The position numbers were made by a program, and so were the translations under genes. This document shows positions 1-6,211 of a DNA stretch of 8,015 nucleotides, one piece after another (positions within the stretch are counted from its first letter, which is position 1; the number at the start of each line of letters is the position of its first letter). The DNA is taken from positions 1 to 8,015 of the forward strand of contig JAQSXQ010000059.1 of assembly GCA_029256565.1 (NCBI GenBank). The letters are read 5' to 3'. The stretch comes from Mycobacterium sp. (GTDB taxonomy: Bacteria; Actinomycetota; Actinomycetes; Mycobacteriales; Mycobacteriaceae). The notes below the pieces were generated by a model that ran no database searches, was not told the DNA's origin, and saw nothing but the letters and a program-made list of their open reading frames with translations.

Positions 1-561
1 CCACGGGAACGGATGGTCGTCTCGACCGCGCTGCTGATCCGCGAGCGCGGCGCACATTCGACCGCGATCTCCGACGTCCTTGCGCACAGCGGTGCCCCGC
101 GCGGGTCGGCCTACCACTACTTCCCCGGTGGCCGGAACCAATTGCTCTGCGAGGCAGTCGATTACGCCGCGGACTTCATCACCGCTCAGATCGATGCCGC
201 CCGCGATGCCCTCGAGGTGCTCGACGTCGTGTTCGACGGCTTCCGTGCCTCGCTCGCCGAGTCCGACTACCGCGCCGGATGCCCCGTCGTCGCGGTGGCG
301 GTAGAGGCGGACAACGCACCGGCGCTCGACCGGGCTGCCGCGGCGTTCACCCGCTGGACCGAGTCGATCCGGCGGCGCCTCGAGGACGACGGTGTCTCGC
401 AGGGGCGTGCCGAGGAGATCGCGATGCTGCTGATGACCTCGCTCGAGGGCGCGATCGTGGTGGCGCGCGCGACGCGCGACGCCACGCCGATCGACCTCGT
501 CCACCGACAGTTGCGCGCCATCGTGGCGGCAGAGACCGGAGAAGGGAACTCGTCGCGATGA
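1..561 (+). CDS. TetR-family transcriptional regulator, LmrA/YxaF type (5' end outside window)
   Basis: One-component repressor expected to bind DNA as a dimer and release it on binding a small molecule. The reading frame is open to the left edge (residues P-R-E-R precede the ATG at 13). Homologues usually carry about ten more N-terminal residues, so the true start probably lies upstream and the gene is partial. The TetR helix-turn-helix covers about residues 17-46 counted from the ATG at 13, with the typical G-x-Y-H-Y-F-x-G-G turn at the end of the recognition helix. The C-terminal half contains the GCPVVAVAVE segment and a helical ligand domain, which I recognise as the LmrA/YxaF-like C-terminal type. 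The stop overlaps the start of the following oxidoreductase as ATGA, so the two are probably co-transcribed and translationally coupled, and the oxidoreductase is the obvious regulatory target. It resembles M. tuberculosis Rv0196 from memory. The ligand cannot be told from sequence. Confidence 0.9.
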   Translation, partial: PRERMVVSTALLIRERGAHSTAISDVLAHSGAPRGSAYHYFPGGRNQLLCEAVDYAADFITAQIDAARDALEVLDVVFDGFRASLAESDYRAGCPVVAVAVEADNAPALDRAAAAFTRWTESIRRRLEDDGVSQGRAEEIAMLLMTSLEGAIVVARATRDATPIDLVHRQLRAIVAAETGEGNSSR

Positions 562-2795
562 CCACCGACGCCACCACCGAATGGCAGGCCACCGCCTGCA
601 TCCTGTGCGAATGCAACTGCGGGATCGTCGTTCAGACAGAGGACCGCACGATCGCCAAGATCCGCGGCGACAAGGCGCATCCCGCATCGCAGGGCTACAC
701 CTGCAACAAGGCGCTGCGCCTCGACCACTATCAGAACGACCGCAACCGGCTCACCTCTCCCCTGCGCCGCCGCGCCGACGGCTCCTATGAAGAGATCGAC
801 TGGGACACCGCGATTCTCGAGATCGCCGAGGGCTTCGCCCGGATTCGGGACGAACACGGCGGAGACAAGGTGTTCTACTACGGCGGCGGCGGCCAGGGCA
901 ACCATCTCGGTGGCGCCTACAGCGGGGCGTTCCTGCGGGCCATCGGCTCCCGCTACCGCTCGAATGCGTTGGCGCAGGAGAAGACCGGTGAGCACTGGGT
1001 CGACCGGCACCTCTACGGCGGCCATACCCGCGGCGAGTTCGAGCATGCCGAGGTGTCGGTGTTCGTCGGCAAGAACCCCTGGATGTCGCAGAGCTTCCCC
1101 CGTGCGCGGGTGGTGCTCAACGAGATCGCCAAGGATCCCGGACGCTCGATGATCGTGATCGACCCCGTCGTCACCGACACCGCGAAGCTGGCAGACTTCC
1201 ACCTACGGGTTCGGCCCGGCACCGACGCCTGGTGCCTCGCTGCGCTCGCCGCGGTGCTCGTCACCGAGAACCTCTGCGACGACGCGTTCCTCGCCCAGCA
1301 CGTCACCGGCGTCGACGCGGTGCGCGAGGTGCTGCGCGAGGTTCCGATCGCCGACTACGCGCAGCGCTGCGGCGTGGCGGAGGACCTGATCCGCGGCGCC
1401 GCACGGCGCATCGCGGCCGCGTCGAGCGTCGCGGTGTTCGAGGACCTCGGAGTTCAGCAGGCGCCCAACAGCACGCTGTGCTCCTACCTCGACAAGCTGC
1501 TGTGGATCCTCACCGGCAGCTTCGCCAAACGCGGTGCGCAGCATCTGCACTCGATGTTCGCGCCGTTGTTCGCGACCAGCGGGGTCGGGCGCACGCCGGT
1601 GACGGGAGCGCCGGTCATCGCCGGCCTGGTCCCCAGCAATGTCGTGCCGCAGGAGATTTCGACCGATCACCCCGACCGCTTCCGCGGCATGATCGTCGAG
1701 AGCAGCAACCCCGCGCACTCGGTGGCCGATTCGGCCGCCGTCCGCGAGGCGCTGTCGTCGCTGGAACTGCTCGTCGTCATCGACGTCGCGATGACCGAGA
1801 CGGCCCGCCTCGCCGATTACGTGTTGCCTGCGGCGAGTCAGTTCGAGAAGCCCGAGGCGACGTTCTTCAATCTGGAGTTCCCGCACAACACCTTTCACCT
1901 GCGGCACCCGATATTCGAGCCGTTGCCGGGCACGCTGGCCGAACCGGAGATCTGGGCGCGGCTGGTGCGTGCGCTCGGTGTGGTCGACGAGGAGGATCTG
2001 CGGCCGCTGCGGCGGGCCGCCGAGTCCGGGCTCGACGCCTACGCGCAGGCCTTCTTCGTCGCCGTGAGCGCCAACCCGGCGCTGGGCCGGGTGCTGCCGT
2101 TCGTGCTGTACGAGACGCTGGGGCCCACCCTGCCCGACGGCCTGGCCGGCGCCGCGGCACTGTGGGGCCTGGCGCAGAAGACGGCGATGACCTATCCGGA
2201 GGCCGTTCGGCGTGCCGGGCACGCCGACGGCAATGCACTGTTCGAGGCAATCCTGTCCAGCAGGTCCGGCGTGACGTTCAGCGTGCACGAGTACGCCGAC
2301 GACTTCGACCTCATCACCCACGAGGACAAGCGGATCGCGCTCGAAATGCCCGAGATGCTCGCCGAGATCGGCAAGCTACGCGACGCGCCCGCGCGGCTGA
2401 CCACCGACGAGTTCCCGTTAGTGCTGTCGGCGGGCGAGCGGCGTGCCTACACCGCCAACGACATCCTGCGCGATCCGGCGTGGCGCAAGCGCGACGTCGA
2501 CGGTGCGTTGCGGATCAGCGTGGCAGACGCGATGGCCATCGGGCTGGTCGACGGTGGATCGGCGCGCATCACGACCGCAGCCGGATCGGCGCGAGCGACG
2601 GTCGAGATCAGCGATGCCATGCTGCCGGGTCACGTGTCGCTGCCCAATGGCTACGGACTCGACCACCACGACGCCGACGGCACGTCGCACACGCCCGGCG
2701 TGGCGCCCAATGCGCTCACCTCGTCGGACTGGCGCGACGCGTACGCGGGAACGCCGTGGCACAAGCACGTGCCCGCGCGCGTCGAAGTGGGCTAG
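558..2795 (+). CDS. Molybdopterin-dependent oxidoreductase (DMSO reductase/formate dehydrogenase-like), Rv0197-like
   Basis: 745-residue catalytic subunit of the Mo/W-bisPGD (DMSO reductase) superfamily, likely cytoplasmic because no Tat signal is present. The N-terminus carries a [4Fe-4S] motif: Cys14-x2-Cys17-x3-Cys21 and Cys49, followed by Lys51 as in FdhF and NapA. The central molybdopterin oxidoreductase domain runs from about residue 60 to 500. The C-terminal dinucleotide-binding domain starts near residue 618 (EFPLVLS) and includes the LPNGYG segment. The region where relatives have a Cys, SeCys or Ser ligand to Mo (about residues 136-147, NALAQEKTGEHW) has none of these residues. A segment at about 500-610 is not typical of formate dehydrogenases and looks specific to this lineage. 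I chose the ATG at 558 because it overlaps the TetR stop and follows a GGAGAAGGG ribosome-binding stretch. The frame runs open upstream to 279, but only as a shadow of the TetR gene. No electron-transfer subunit or cofactor-synthesis gene is in the window. The substrate is unknown. It appears similar to M. tuberculosis Rv0197. Confidence 0.93.
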   Translation: MTTDATTEWQATACILCECNCGIVVQTEDRTIAKIRGDKAHPASQGYTCNKALRLDHYQNDRNRLTSPLRRRADGSYEEIDWDTAILEIAEGFARIRDEHGGDKVFYYGGGGQGNHLGGAYSGAFLRAIGSRYRSNALAQEKTGEHWVDRHLYGGHTRGEFEHAEVSVFVGKNPWMSQSFPRARVVLNEIAKDPGRSMIVIDPVVTDTAKLADFHLRVRPGTDAWCLAALAAVLVTENLCDDAFLAQHVTGVDAVREVLREVPIADYAQRCGVAEDLIRGAARRIAAASSVAVFEDLGVQQAPNSTLCSYLDKLLWILTGSFAKRGAQHLHSMFAPLFATSGVGRTPVTGAPVIAGLVPSNVVPQEISTDHPDRFRGMIVESSNPAHSVADSAAVREALSSLELLVVIDVAMTETARLADYVLPAASQFEKPEATFFNLEFPHNTFHLRHPIFEPLPGTLAEPEIWARLVRALGVVDEEDLRPLRRAAESGLDAYAQAFFVAVSANPALGRVLPFVLYETLGPTLPDGLAGAAALWGLAQKTAMTYPEAVRRAGHADGNALFEAILSSRSGVTFSVHEYADDFDLITHEDKRIALEMPEMLAEIGKLRDAPARLTTDEFPLVLSAGERRAYTANDILRDPAWRKRDVDGALRISVADAMAIGLVDGGSARITTAAGSARATVEISDAMLPGHVSLPNGYGLDHHDADGTSHTPGVAPNALTSSDWRDAYAGTPWHKHVPARVEVG

Positions 2796-2812
2796 CTGTA
2801 GCGCCGGGTCGG

Positions 2813-3460
2813 TCAGGCGGCGGGAGGCGGCAGCAGCAGCGGGCCAGGTGCAGGCGCGGGGGCCGGCGCCGGAGCGGCGGCGGGCGCCGGTGCAGGCGCG
2901 GGCGGCGGTGGCAGCAGCGGCGCCGGTGCCCCGGGGGCTGCGGCCGGAGCGGGGAGACCGGCGGGAGCGGCCGGATCGACACCGCTGCGCGGCACGTTCG
3001 GGCCCGCGGCCTGCTGGGGGTACGGCGTATTCATGCCACGCTGCGCGAGTCCCATGATCAGGGCCTCCTTGCCGCTGATCTCCTTGTTCTGCACCGCCTG
3101 CCAGAGGTCCTTCAGGTAGCTGACGTTCGGATCCTCGTTGCCCTTGGCCGCCGGATCCATCGTCGAACCCGGCGGCAGCGCGTCCGGGCTCGGGATGTGT
3201 GGCACTCCCTCGGCGGGAGCGGGCGCCGGAAGGGCTTCGGCCGGGGCCTGCTGGCCGGCGGCGGCCTGCAGCGGTGCGGCGGGCGCGGGTCCGGGCGCGG
3301 GTGCTGGGACCAAGGGGCCCGCGACCGACGGGACGGCCGGCGGTGGCGGAGGCGGTACTCCGGGGTCGGCTGACGCGGTCGCGGTCACGCAGACCGCAGC
3401 GATCAGTCCGGACGCGCCGCAGAGCGCGGCGGTCAGAAACCTTCGTGTGTCGTTGCCCAT
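2813..3460 (-). CDS. Secreted proline/alanine-rich protein of unknown function
   Basis: 215-residue predicted exported protein. Residues 1-31 form a Sec signal peptide: Arg6-Arg7, a hydrophobic stretch (about 8-28), and an Ala-Ser-Ala site before Asp32. Two low-complexity arms rich in Pro and Ala (about 33-85 and 160-215) flank a short ordinary segment at about 105-150 (DPNVSYLKDLWQAVQNKEIS and following). This core is probably helical and is the likely conserved, functional part. No lipobox, LPxTG or transmembrane anchor is seen after cleavage, so it is probably released or loosely wall-associated. An AGAGG-type ribosome-binding site lies 8 nt before the ATG at 3460. A GTG immediately upstream (3463) is an alternative start. 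It is convergent with the Mo oxidoreductase (17-nt gap) and divergent from the P450. I recognise the composition as typical of mycobacterial secreted antigens but cannot name the gene. Confidence 0.85.
   Translation of the reverse strand: MGNDTRRFLTAALCGASGLIAAVCVTATASADPGVPPPPPPAVPSVAGPLVPAPAPGPAPAAPLQAAAGQQAPAEALPAPAPAEGVPHIPSPDALPPGSTMDPAAKGNEDPNVSYLKDLWQAVQNKEISGKEALIMGLAQRGMNTPYPQQAAGPNVPRSGVDPAAPAGLPAPAAAPGAPAPLLPPPPAPAPAPAAAPAPAPAPAPGPLLLPPPAA
2818..2940. repeat. Low-complexity GC-rich tract encoding the Ala-Pro tail
   Basis: Imperfect short repeats of GGCGCCGG/GCAGGCGC type at the 3' end of the Pro/Ala-rich gene. Read on the minus strand they encode runs of Ala-Pro and Pro-Pro-Pro. 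Such tracts tend to vary in copy number between strains and to cause assembly errors. The protein frame is intact through it, which argues against a sequencing slip here. Confidence 0.6.
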
Positions 3461-3591
3461 CACGGTGGCCTCTCGAGGTGTTACGGCTGGTACGGAAGTT
3501 ACTCAGGGTCGCTCAACGAGTATTCCGAATTCTGCCGCACTTCGTTACACGGGCGCATCCTCAGGGCCGAGATCGTCGGCGTCCGGCACGG

Positions 3592-3605
3592 ATGAACACG
3601 TTCTA
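3592..3605. promoter_or_regulatory. Probable KstR operator upstream of CYP125
   Basis: ATGAACACGTTCTA matches the KstR consensus TnnAACnnGTTnnA at seven of the eight specified positions. Only the first T is replaced by A. The inner part is a GAAC-AC-GTTC near-palindrome. It lies 93 nt before the P450 start codon, in the divergent region shared with the Pro/Ala-rich gene. KstR is the TetR-type repressor of the mycobacterial cholesterol regulon and is released by a cholesterol-derived CoA thioester. Its established targets include CYP125. The match between site and gene function is what makes the call. Whether the divergent gene is also controlled is unknown. Confidence 0.72.
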
Positions 3606-3684
3606 CTCGGAACTTTCTCCAACCTGCCGCGGTACCTCCGACGTGTGGTGTAGCTATGGAATACGCCACTAGATCGCCTCGTGT

Positions 3685-3690
3685 GAGGAG
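3685..3690 (+). promoter_or_regulatory. Ribosome-binding site setting the CYP125 start
   Basis: GAGGAG sits 8 nt before the ATG at 3699. The in-frame GTG at 3690 overlaps this site, so it is unlikely to be the start. This fixes the protein start as MPETVTGPNLP. Confidence 0.75.
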
Positions 3691-3698
3691 TGACCAAG

Positions 3699-4967
3699 AT
3701 GCCGGAGACTGTCACCGGTCCGAACCTTCCCGCCGGCTTCGACTTCACCGACCCGGACATCTATGCCGAGCGGTTGCCGGTCGAGGAACTCGCCGAGATG
3801 CGCAAGGTCGCCCCGATCTGGTGGAACGAACAGCCCGAGGGCGTCGGCGGATTCGGCGACGGCGGCTACTGGGTGGTCACCAAGCACAAGGACGTCAAGG
3901 AGGTGTCGCGGCGCAGCGACGTCTTCTCCAGCCTGCAGAAGACCGCCCTACCGCGATACAAGGACGGCACGGTCGACAGCCAGATCGAGACCGGCAAGTT
4001 CGTGCTGCTCAACATGGACGCGCCGCACCACACCCACCTGCGCAAGATCGTCTCGCGCGCCTTCACCCCGCGGGCCGTCGAACGGCTGCGCGCCGACCTG
4101 GCCCAGCGGGCCCGCGACATCGCGCAGAAGGCCGTTGCCGAGGGCACCGGCGACTTCGTCGAGCAGGTGTCGGCCGAGCTCCCCCTGCAGGCCATCGCCG
4201 GACTGATGGGCGTGCCGCAGGAAGACCGCATGAAGCTCTTCCACTGGTCCAACCAGATGGTCGGCGACATGGACCCCGAGTTCGCAGGCAACGACGCCAT
4301 CAGCGCGTCGGTCGAACTGATCACCTACGGCATGCAGCTGGCCGCCGAGCGGGCGGACACCCCGGGTGAGGACCTGGTCACCAAGCTGGTCCAGGCCGAC
4401 GTCGAAGGACACAAGCTCAGCGACGACGAACTCGGCTTCTTCGTCATCCTGCTGGCCGTGGCGGGCAACGAGACGACCAGGAATTCGATCACCCAGGGGA
4501 TGATGGCCTTCGCCGACTTCCCGGATCAGTGGGAGCTGTTCAAGCGCGAACGGCCCGCCACCGCCGCAGACGAGATCGTCCGGTGGGCCACCCCCGTCAC
4601 GTCGTTCCAGCGCACCGCGCTCGAGGACACCGAGCTGTCGGGCGTCCAGATCAAGAAGGGGCAGCGGGTGGTGATGATGTACCGCTCGGCCAACTTCGAC
4701 GAGGACGTCTTCGACCGCCCCTACGAGTTCGACATCCTGCGTGATCCCAACCCGCACGTCGGTTTCGGCGGTACCGGGGCCCACTACTGCATCGGCACCA
4801 ACCTCGCGCGCATGACGATCGACCTGATGTTCAACGCCATCGCCGATGCGATGCCGGACCTGACCCCGCTGGCCAAGCCCGAGCGACTTCGGTCGGGTTG
4901 GCTCAACGGGATCAAGCACTGGCAGGTCGATTACACGGGCGGCGCCAAAGGGGCTACGGCGCAGTGA
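3699..4967 (+). CDS. cyp125: Cytochrome P450 CYP125 family, steroid C26/C27 monooxygenase
   Basis: 422-residue soluble class I P450. CYP125 enzymes oxidise the terminal methyl of the cholesterol or cholest-4-en-3-one side chain through alcohol and aldehyde to the C26 acid, using ferredoxin and ferredoxin reductase, which are not in this window. The I-helix oxygen-activation motif is Ala255-Gly256-x-Glu258-Thr259-Thr260. The K-helix ExxR is Glu292-x-x-Arg295. The heme loop runs from Phe356 (F-G-G-T-G-A-H-Y-C-I-G), with Cys364 as the axial ligand and His362 in the basic position. Family-specific stretches recalled from M. tuberculosis CYP125A1 include PNLP-GFDFTDP near the N-terminus, LNMDAPHHT, GNETTRNSITQGMMAF and the C-terminal RSGWLNGIKHWQVDY. 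The usual CYP125 neighbours (fadA5, the igr genes) are absent, so this may be a second CYP125, comparable to CYP125A4 of M. smegmatis. A KstR-like site upstream suggests induction by sterols. Its 3' end overlaps the convergent small membrane gene by 14 nt. Confidence 0.95.
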   Translation: MPETVTGPNLPAGFDFTDPDIYAERLPVEELAEMRKVAPIWWNEQPEGVGGFGDGGYWVVTKHKDVKEVSRRSDVFSSLQKTALPRYKDGTVDSQIETGKFVLLNMDAPHHTHLRKIVSRAFTPRAVERLRADLAQRARDIAQKAVAEGTGDFVEQVSAELPLQAIAGLMGVPQEDRMKLFHWSNQMVGDMDPEFAGNDAISASVELITYGMQLAAERADTPGEDLVTKLVQADVEGHKLSDDELGFFVILLAVAGNETTRNSITQGMMAFADFPDQWELFKRERPATAADEIVRWATPVTSFQRTALEDTELSGVQIKKGQRVVMMYRSANFDEDVFDRPYEFDILRDPNPHVGFGGTGAHYCIGTNLARMTIDLMFNAIADAMPDLTPLAKPERLRSGWLNGIKHWQVDYTGGAKGATAQ

Positions 4968-5274
4968 CTTTCGGCGCCGACGGATAGTCGAGGATCGACC
5001 GCCAGTAGTCCTCGGGTATCTCCCGGCCCGTCCGCAGCACCAGCGCCAAGCCGGTGGCCATGGCGATGCCGAGCAGCCCGAGCCACAGCCCGGCCAGCGC
5101 GATGAACACCCACAGTGCCGCGGTGACGGCCGGCCACGGGGACACCACGGCCAGTGCGGGGGCGAAGAAGAACCCCATGCCGATGTACCACGACGAGCCG
5201 GCCCGGTCGCACTTCAGCACGGTGCGCAACCAGCGCGGGACGGGCGGGACGGGGCTGCGTGGCTGGGACGTCAT
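4954..5274 (-). CDS. Small membrane protein of unknown function
   Basis: 106-residue protein. A Pro-rich, basic N-terminus (about 1-22) is followed by a hydrophobic region at about 28-82 that should form two, possibly three, membrane helices. A short polar tail (RTGREIPEDYWRSILDYPS) follows. The ATG at 5274 is chosen because a strong GAGGAGGAG ribosome-binding site lies just upstream. The frame stays open to 5538, but that extension lies antisense inside the XRE gene and is not credible. The gene is convergent with CYP125, overlapping it by 14 nt. It is divergent from the XRE regulator, with 109 nt between the starts, so the regulator may control it. I do not recognise a named family. Confidence 0.8.
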   Translation of the reverse strand: MTSQPRSPVPPVPRWLRTVLKCDRAGSSWYIGMGFFFAPALAVVSPWPAVTAALWVFIALAGLWLGLLGIAMATGLALVLRTGREIPEDYWRSILDYPSAPKVTAP

Positions 5275-5288
5275 CGTCTCCTCCTCGG
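5275..5288 (-). promoter_or_regulatory. Strong ribosome-binding site of the small membrane protein gene
   Basis: On the minus strand a GAGGAGGAG stretch sits about 3-6 nt before the ATG at 5274. It is much stronger than any signal near the upstream in-frame alternatives, so it decides the start. Confidence 0.7.
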
Positions 5289-5326
5289 TCGTTCTGACAC
5301 CATCAGCGTCCCGCCCCGACGTAACC

Positions 5327-5340
5327 GGGGCAATTACCCC
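5327..5340. promoter_or_regulatory. Near-palindrome in the divergent promoter region, candidate operator
   Basis: GGGGCAATTACCCC is symmetric at 12 of 14 positions, with only the pair flanking the AATT core mismatched. It lies 43 nt before the GTG proposed for the XRE gene and 52 nt before the ATG of the divergent membrane protein gene. Its AT core stands out in GC-rich sequence. A self-operator for the XRE protein is the simplest reading, but I know of no consensus for this subfamily. Confidence 0.4.
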
Positions 5341-5383
5341 AGAGGTAGTGGAGCCGGCGGCGCTGCTGCGTGACACTGGCGTG

Positions 5384-6163
5384 GTGACCGCCACCTCCCC
5401 CGCCCCGTTCGGCACGCTGATGCGCCAGTGGCGACAGCGCCGACGGCTCAGCCAGCTGGACCTCGCACTCGAGGCCGACGTGTCGTCGCGCCACGTCAGC
5501 TTCATCGAGACGGGACGGTCGTCGCCGAGCAGGGCCATGGTGCTGCGCCTCGCCGACGCGCTCGACGTGCCACTGCGCGAACAGAATCAGCTGTTGTTGG
5601 CCGCTGGGCTCGCCCCGATCCACGCGGAACGCTCGCTCGACGACCCCGAGATGGCCCCGGTGCGCGAGGGCGTCCACCGCGTGCTCGCGGCCTACGAGCC
5701 CTACCCCTGCCTGGCGGTCGACCGCGGCTGGCGGATCGTCGCGATGAACGCGGGCGCGGGAGTCCTTGCTCAGGGCGTCGCCGCGCATCTGCTCGAGGCG
5801 CCCAATGCACTCCGCCTGTCGCTGCATCCCGAGGGACTGGCGCCGCGCATCCGCAACCTCGGTCAGTGGCGCCACCACGTGATCGGCCGGTTGCGCCGTG
5901 AGGTCGGGGCGAGCGGGTCCGAGGAACTGGCGGCGCTGCTCGCCGAGATCGAGGCGTACCCGGGTGGTTTCGACGAGACCCGCGATCTGGGCGGCGTGGT
6001 GGTCCCGCTCGTGATCGAGGGTGCCGACGGCGTCGTACTGACCTTTCTGAGCACCGTCACGACGTTCGGTACGGCCCTGGATCTGACGGCCGCCGAACTG
6101 AGCATCGAGGCGTTCCTGCCTGCCGACGACGTCACCGCGGAGGCACTGCGACACCTCCCGTGA
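5384..6163 (+). CDS. XRE-family transcriptional regulator with MmyB-like ligand-binding domain
   Basis: About 259 residues. The N-terminal Cro/CI helix-turn-helix (about 9-63) contains the typical R-R-R-L-S-Q-L-D-L-A-L-E, S-S-R-H-V-S-F-I-E-T-G-R and P-S-R-A-M-V-L-R-L-A-D-A-L elements. It is followed by LLLAAGLAP and YEPYPCLAVDRGWRIVAMN, which mark the start of the MmyB-like (MLTR-type) ligand domain that fills the rest. MmyB-type domains are thought to bind fatty-acid-like ligands; applying that here is inference. The start is uncertain. GTG at 5384 fits the usual family N-terminus (PFGTL-RxWR). GTG at 5381 and 5348 and ATG at 5420 are in frame, and none has a convincing ribosome-binding site. 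The open frame reaches 5054, but that part lies antisense over the divergent membrane gene. It probably regulates itself and the divergent gene. Confidence 0.88.
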   Translation: MTATSPAPFGTLMRQWRQRRRLSQLDLALEADVSSRHVSFIETGRSSPSRAMVLRLADALDVPLREQNQLLLAAGLAPIHAERSLDDPEMAPVREGVHRVLAAYEPYPCLAVDRGWRIVAMNAGAGVLAQGVAAHLLEAPNALRLSLHPEGLAPRIRNLGQWRHHVIGRLRREVGASGSEELAALLAEIEAYPGGFDETRDLGGVVVPLVIEGADGVVLTFLSTVTTFGTALDLTAAELSIEAFLPADDVTAEALRHLP

Positions 6164-6164
6164 C

Positions 6165-6175
6165 TGGTATGACCA
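6165..6175. promoter_or_regulatory. FadR-class GntR operator (probable autoregulatory site)
   Basis: TGGTATGACCA is an exact match to the FadR-subfamily GntR consensus TnGTnnnACnA and a perfect TGGT-n3-ACCA inverted repeat. It ends one base before the predicted -35 box of the gntR gene and begins just after the XRE stop. It resembles the core of E. coli FadR sites (TGGTCnGACCA type). The downstream gene encodes a FadR-type regulator, so control of its own operon is strongly suggested. Confidence 0.72.
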
Positions 6176-6176
6176 C

Positions 6177-6211
6177 TTGACCTCTTACCGATCGCGTGGC
6201 AGATTCCGGGT
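6177..6211 (+). promoter_or_regulatory. SigA-type promoter giving a probably leaderless gntR transcript
   Basis: TTGACC (6177-6182) is a good -35 box. After a 17-nt spacer comes CAGATT (6200-6205), a moderate -10 match. Only six bases separate it from the ATG at 6212, so transcription would begin at or next to the start codon. No ribosome-binding site precedes that ATG, which agrees with a leaderless mRNA, a common type in mycobacteria. Confidence 0.5.

Noticed and set aside
279..557. An N-terminal extension of the Mo oxidoreductase by 93 residues
   Set aside because: It lies within the TetR coding sequence and is Arg/Gly-rich. The ATG at 558 has a ribosome-binding site and places the Fe-S motif at the usual distance from the start.
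1203..2321. A 372-codon minus-strand frame inside the Mo oxidoreductase gene, and similar antisense frames (3948-4919, 5303-6154, 6185-6859)
   Set aside because: Low-complexity, Arg/Gly/His-rich products with no motifs, antisense to genes with clear domains.
2791..2802. GCTA/TAGC small inverted repeat at the Mo oxidoreductase stop as a terminator
   Set aside because: Only a 4-bp stem and no T-run; too weak to call.
1232..3373. A 713-codon open frame on the plus strand across the Mo oxidoreductase and the Pro/Ala-rich gene
   Set aside because: Arg/Ala-rich translation without domain features; it is a shadow of two well-supported genes in GC-rich DNA.
3497..3526. Possible extracytoplasmic sigma factor promoter (GGAATA ... 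GTAAC, minus strand) for the Pro/Ala-rich gene
   Set aside because: The -35 part fits a SigH/SigE-like box, but the -10 part is weak, and such short matches occur by chance.
3690..3698. GTG at 3690 as the CYP125 start
   Set aside because: It overlaps the GAGGAG ribosome-binding site that serves the ATG at 3699.
5054..5383. An N-terminal extension of the XRE regulator
   Set aside because: It is antisense to the small membrane gene and crosses the divergent promoter region; the family normally starts just before the helix-turn-helix.
5275..5538. An N-terminal extension of the small membrane protein
   Set aside because: It runs antisense into the XRE gene, while a strong ribosome-binding site precedes the ATG at 5274.
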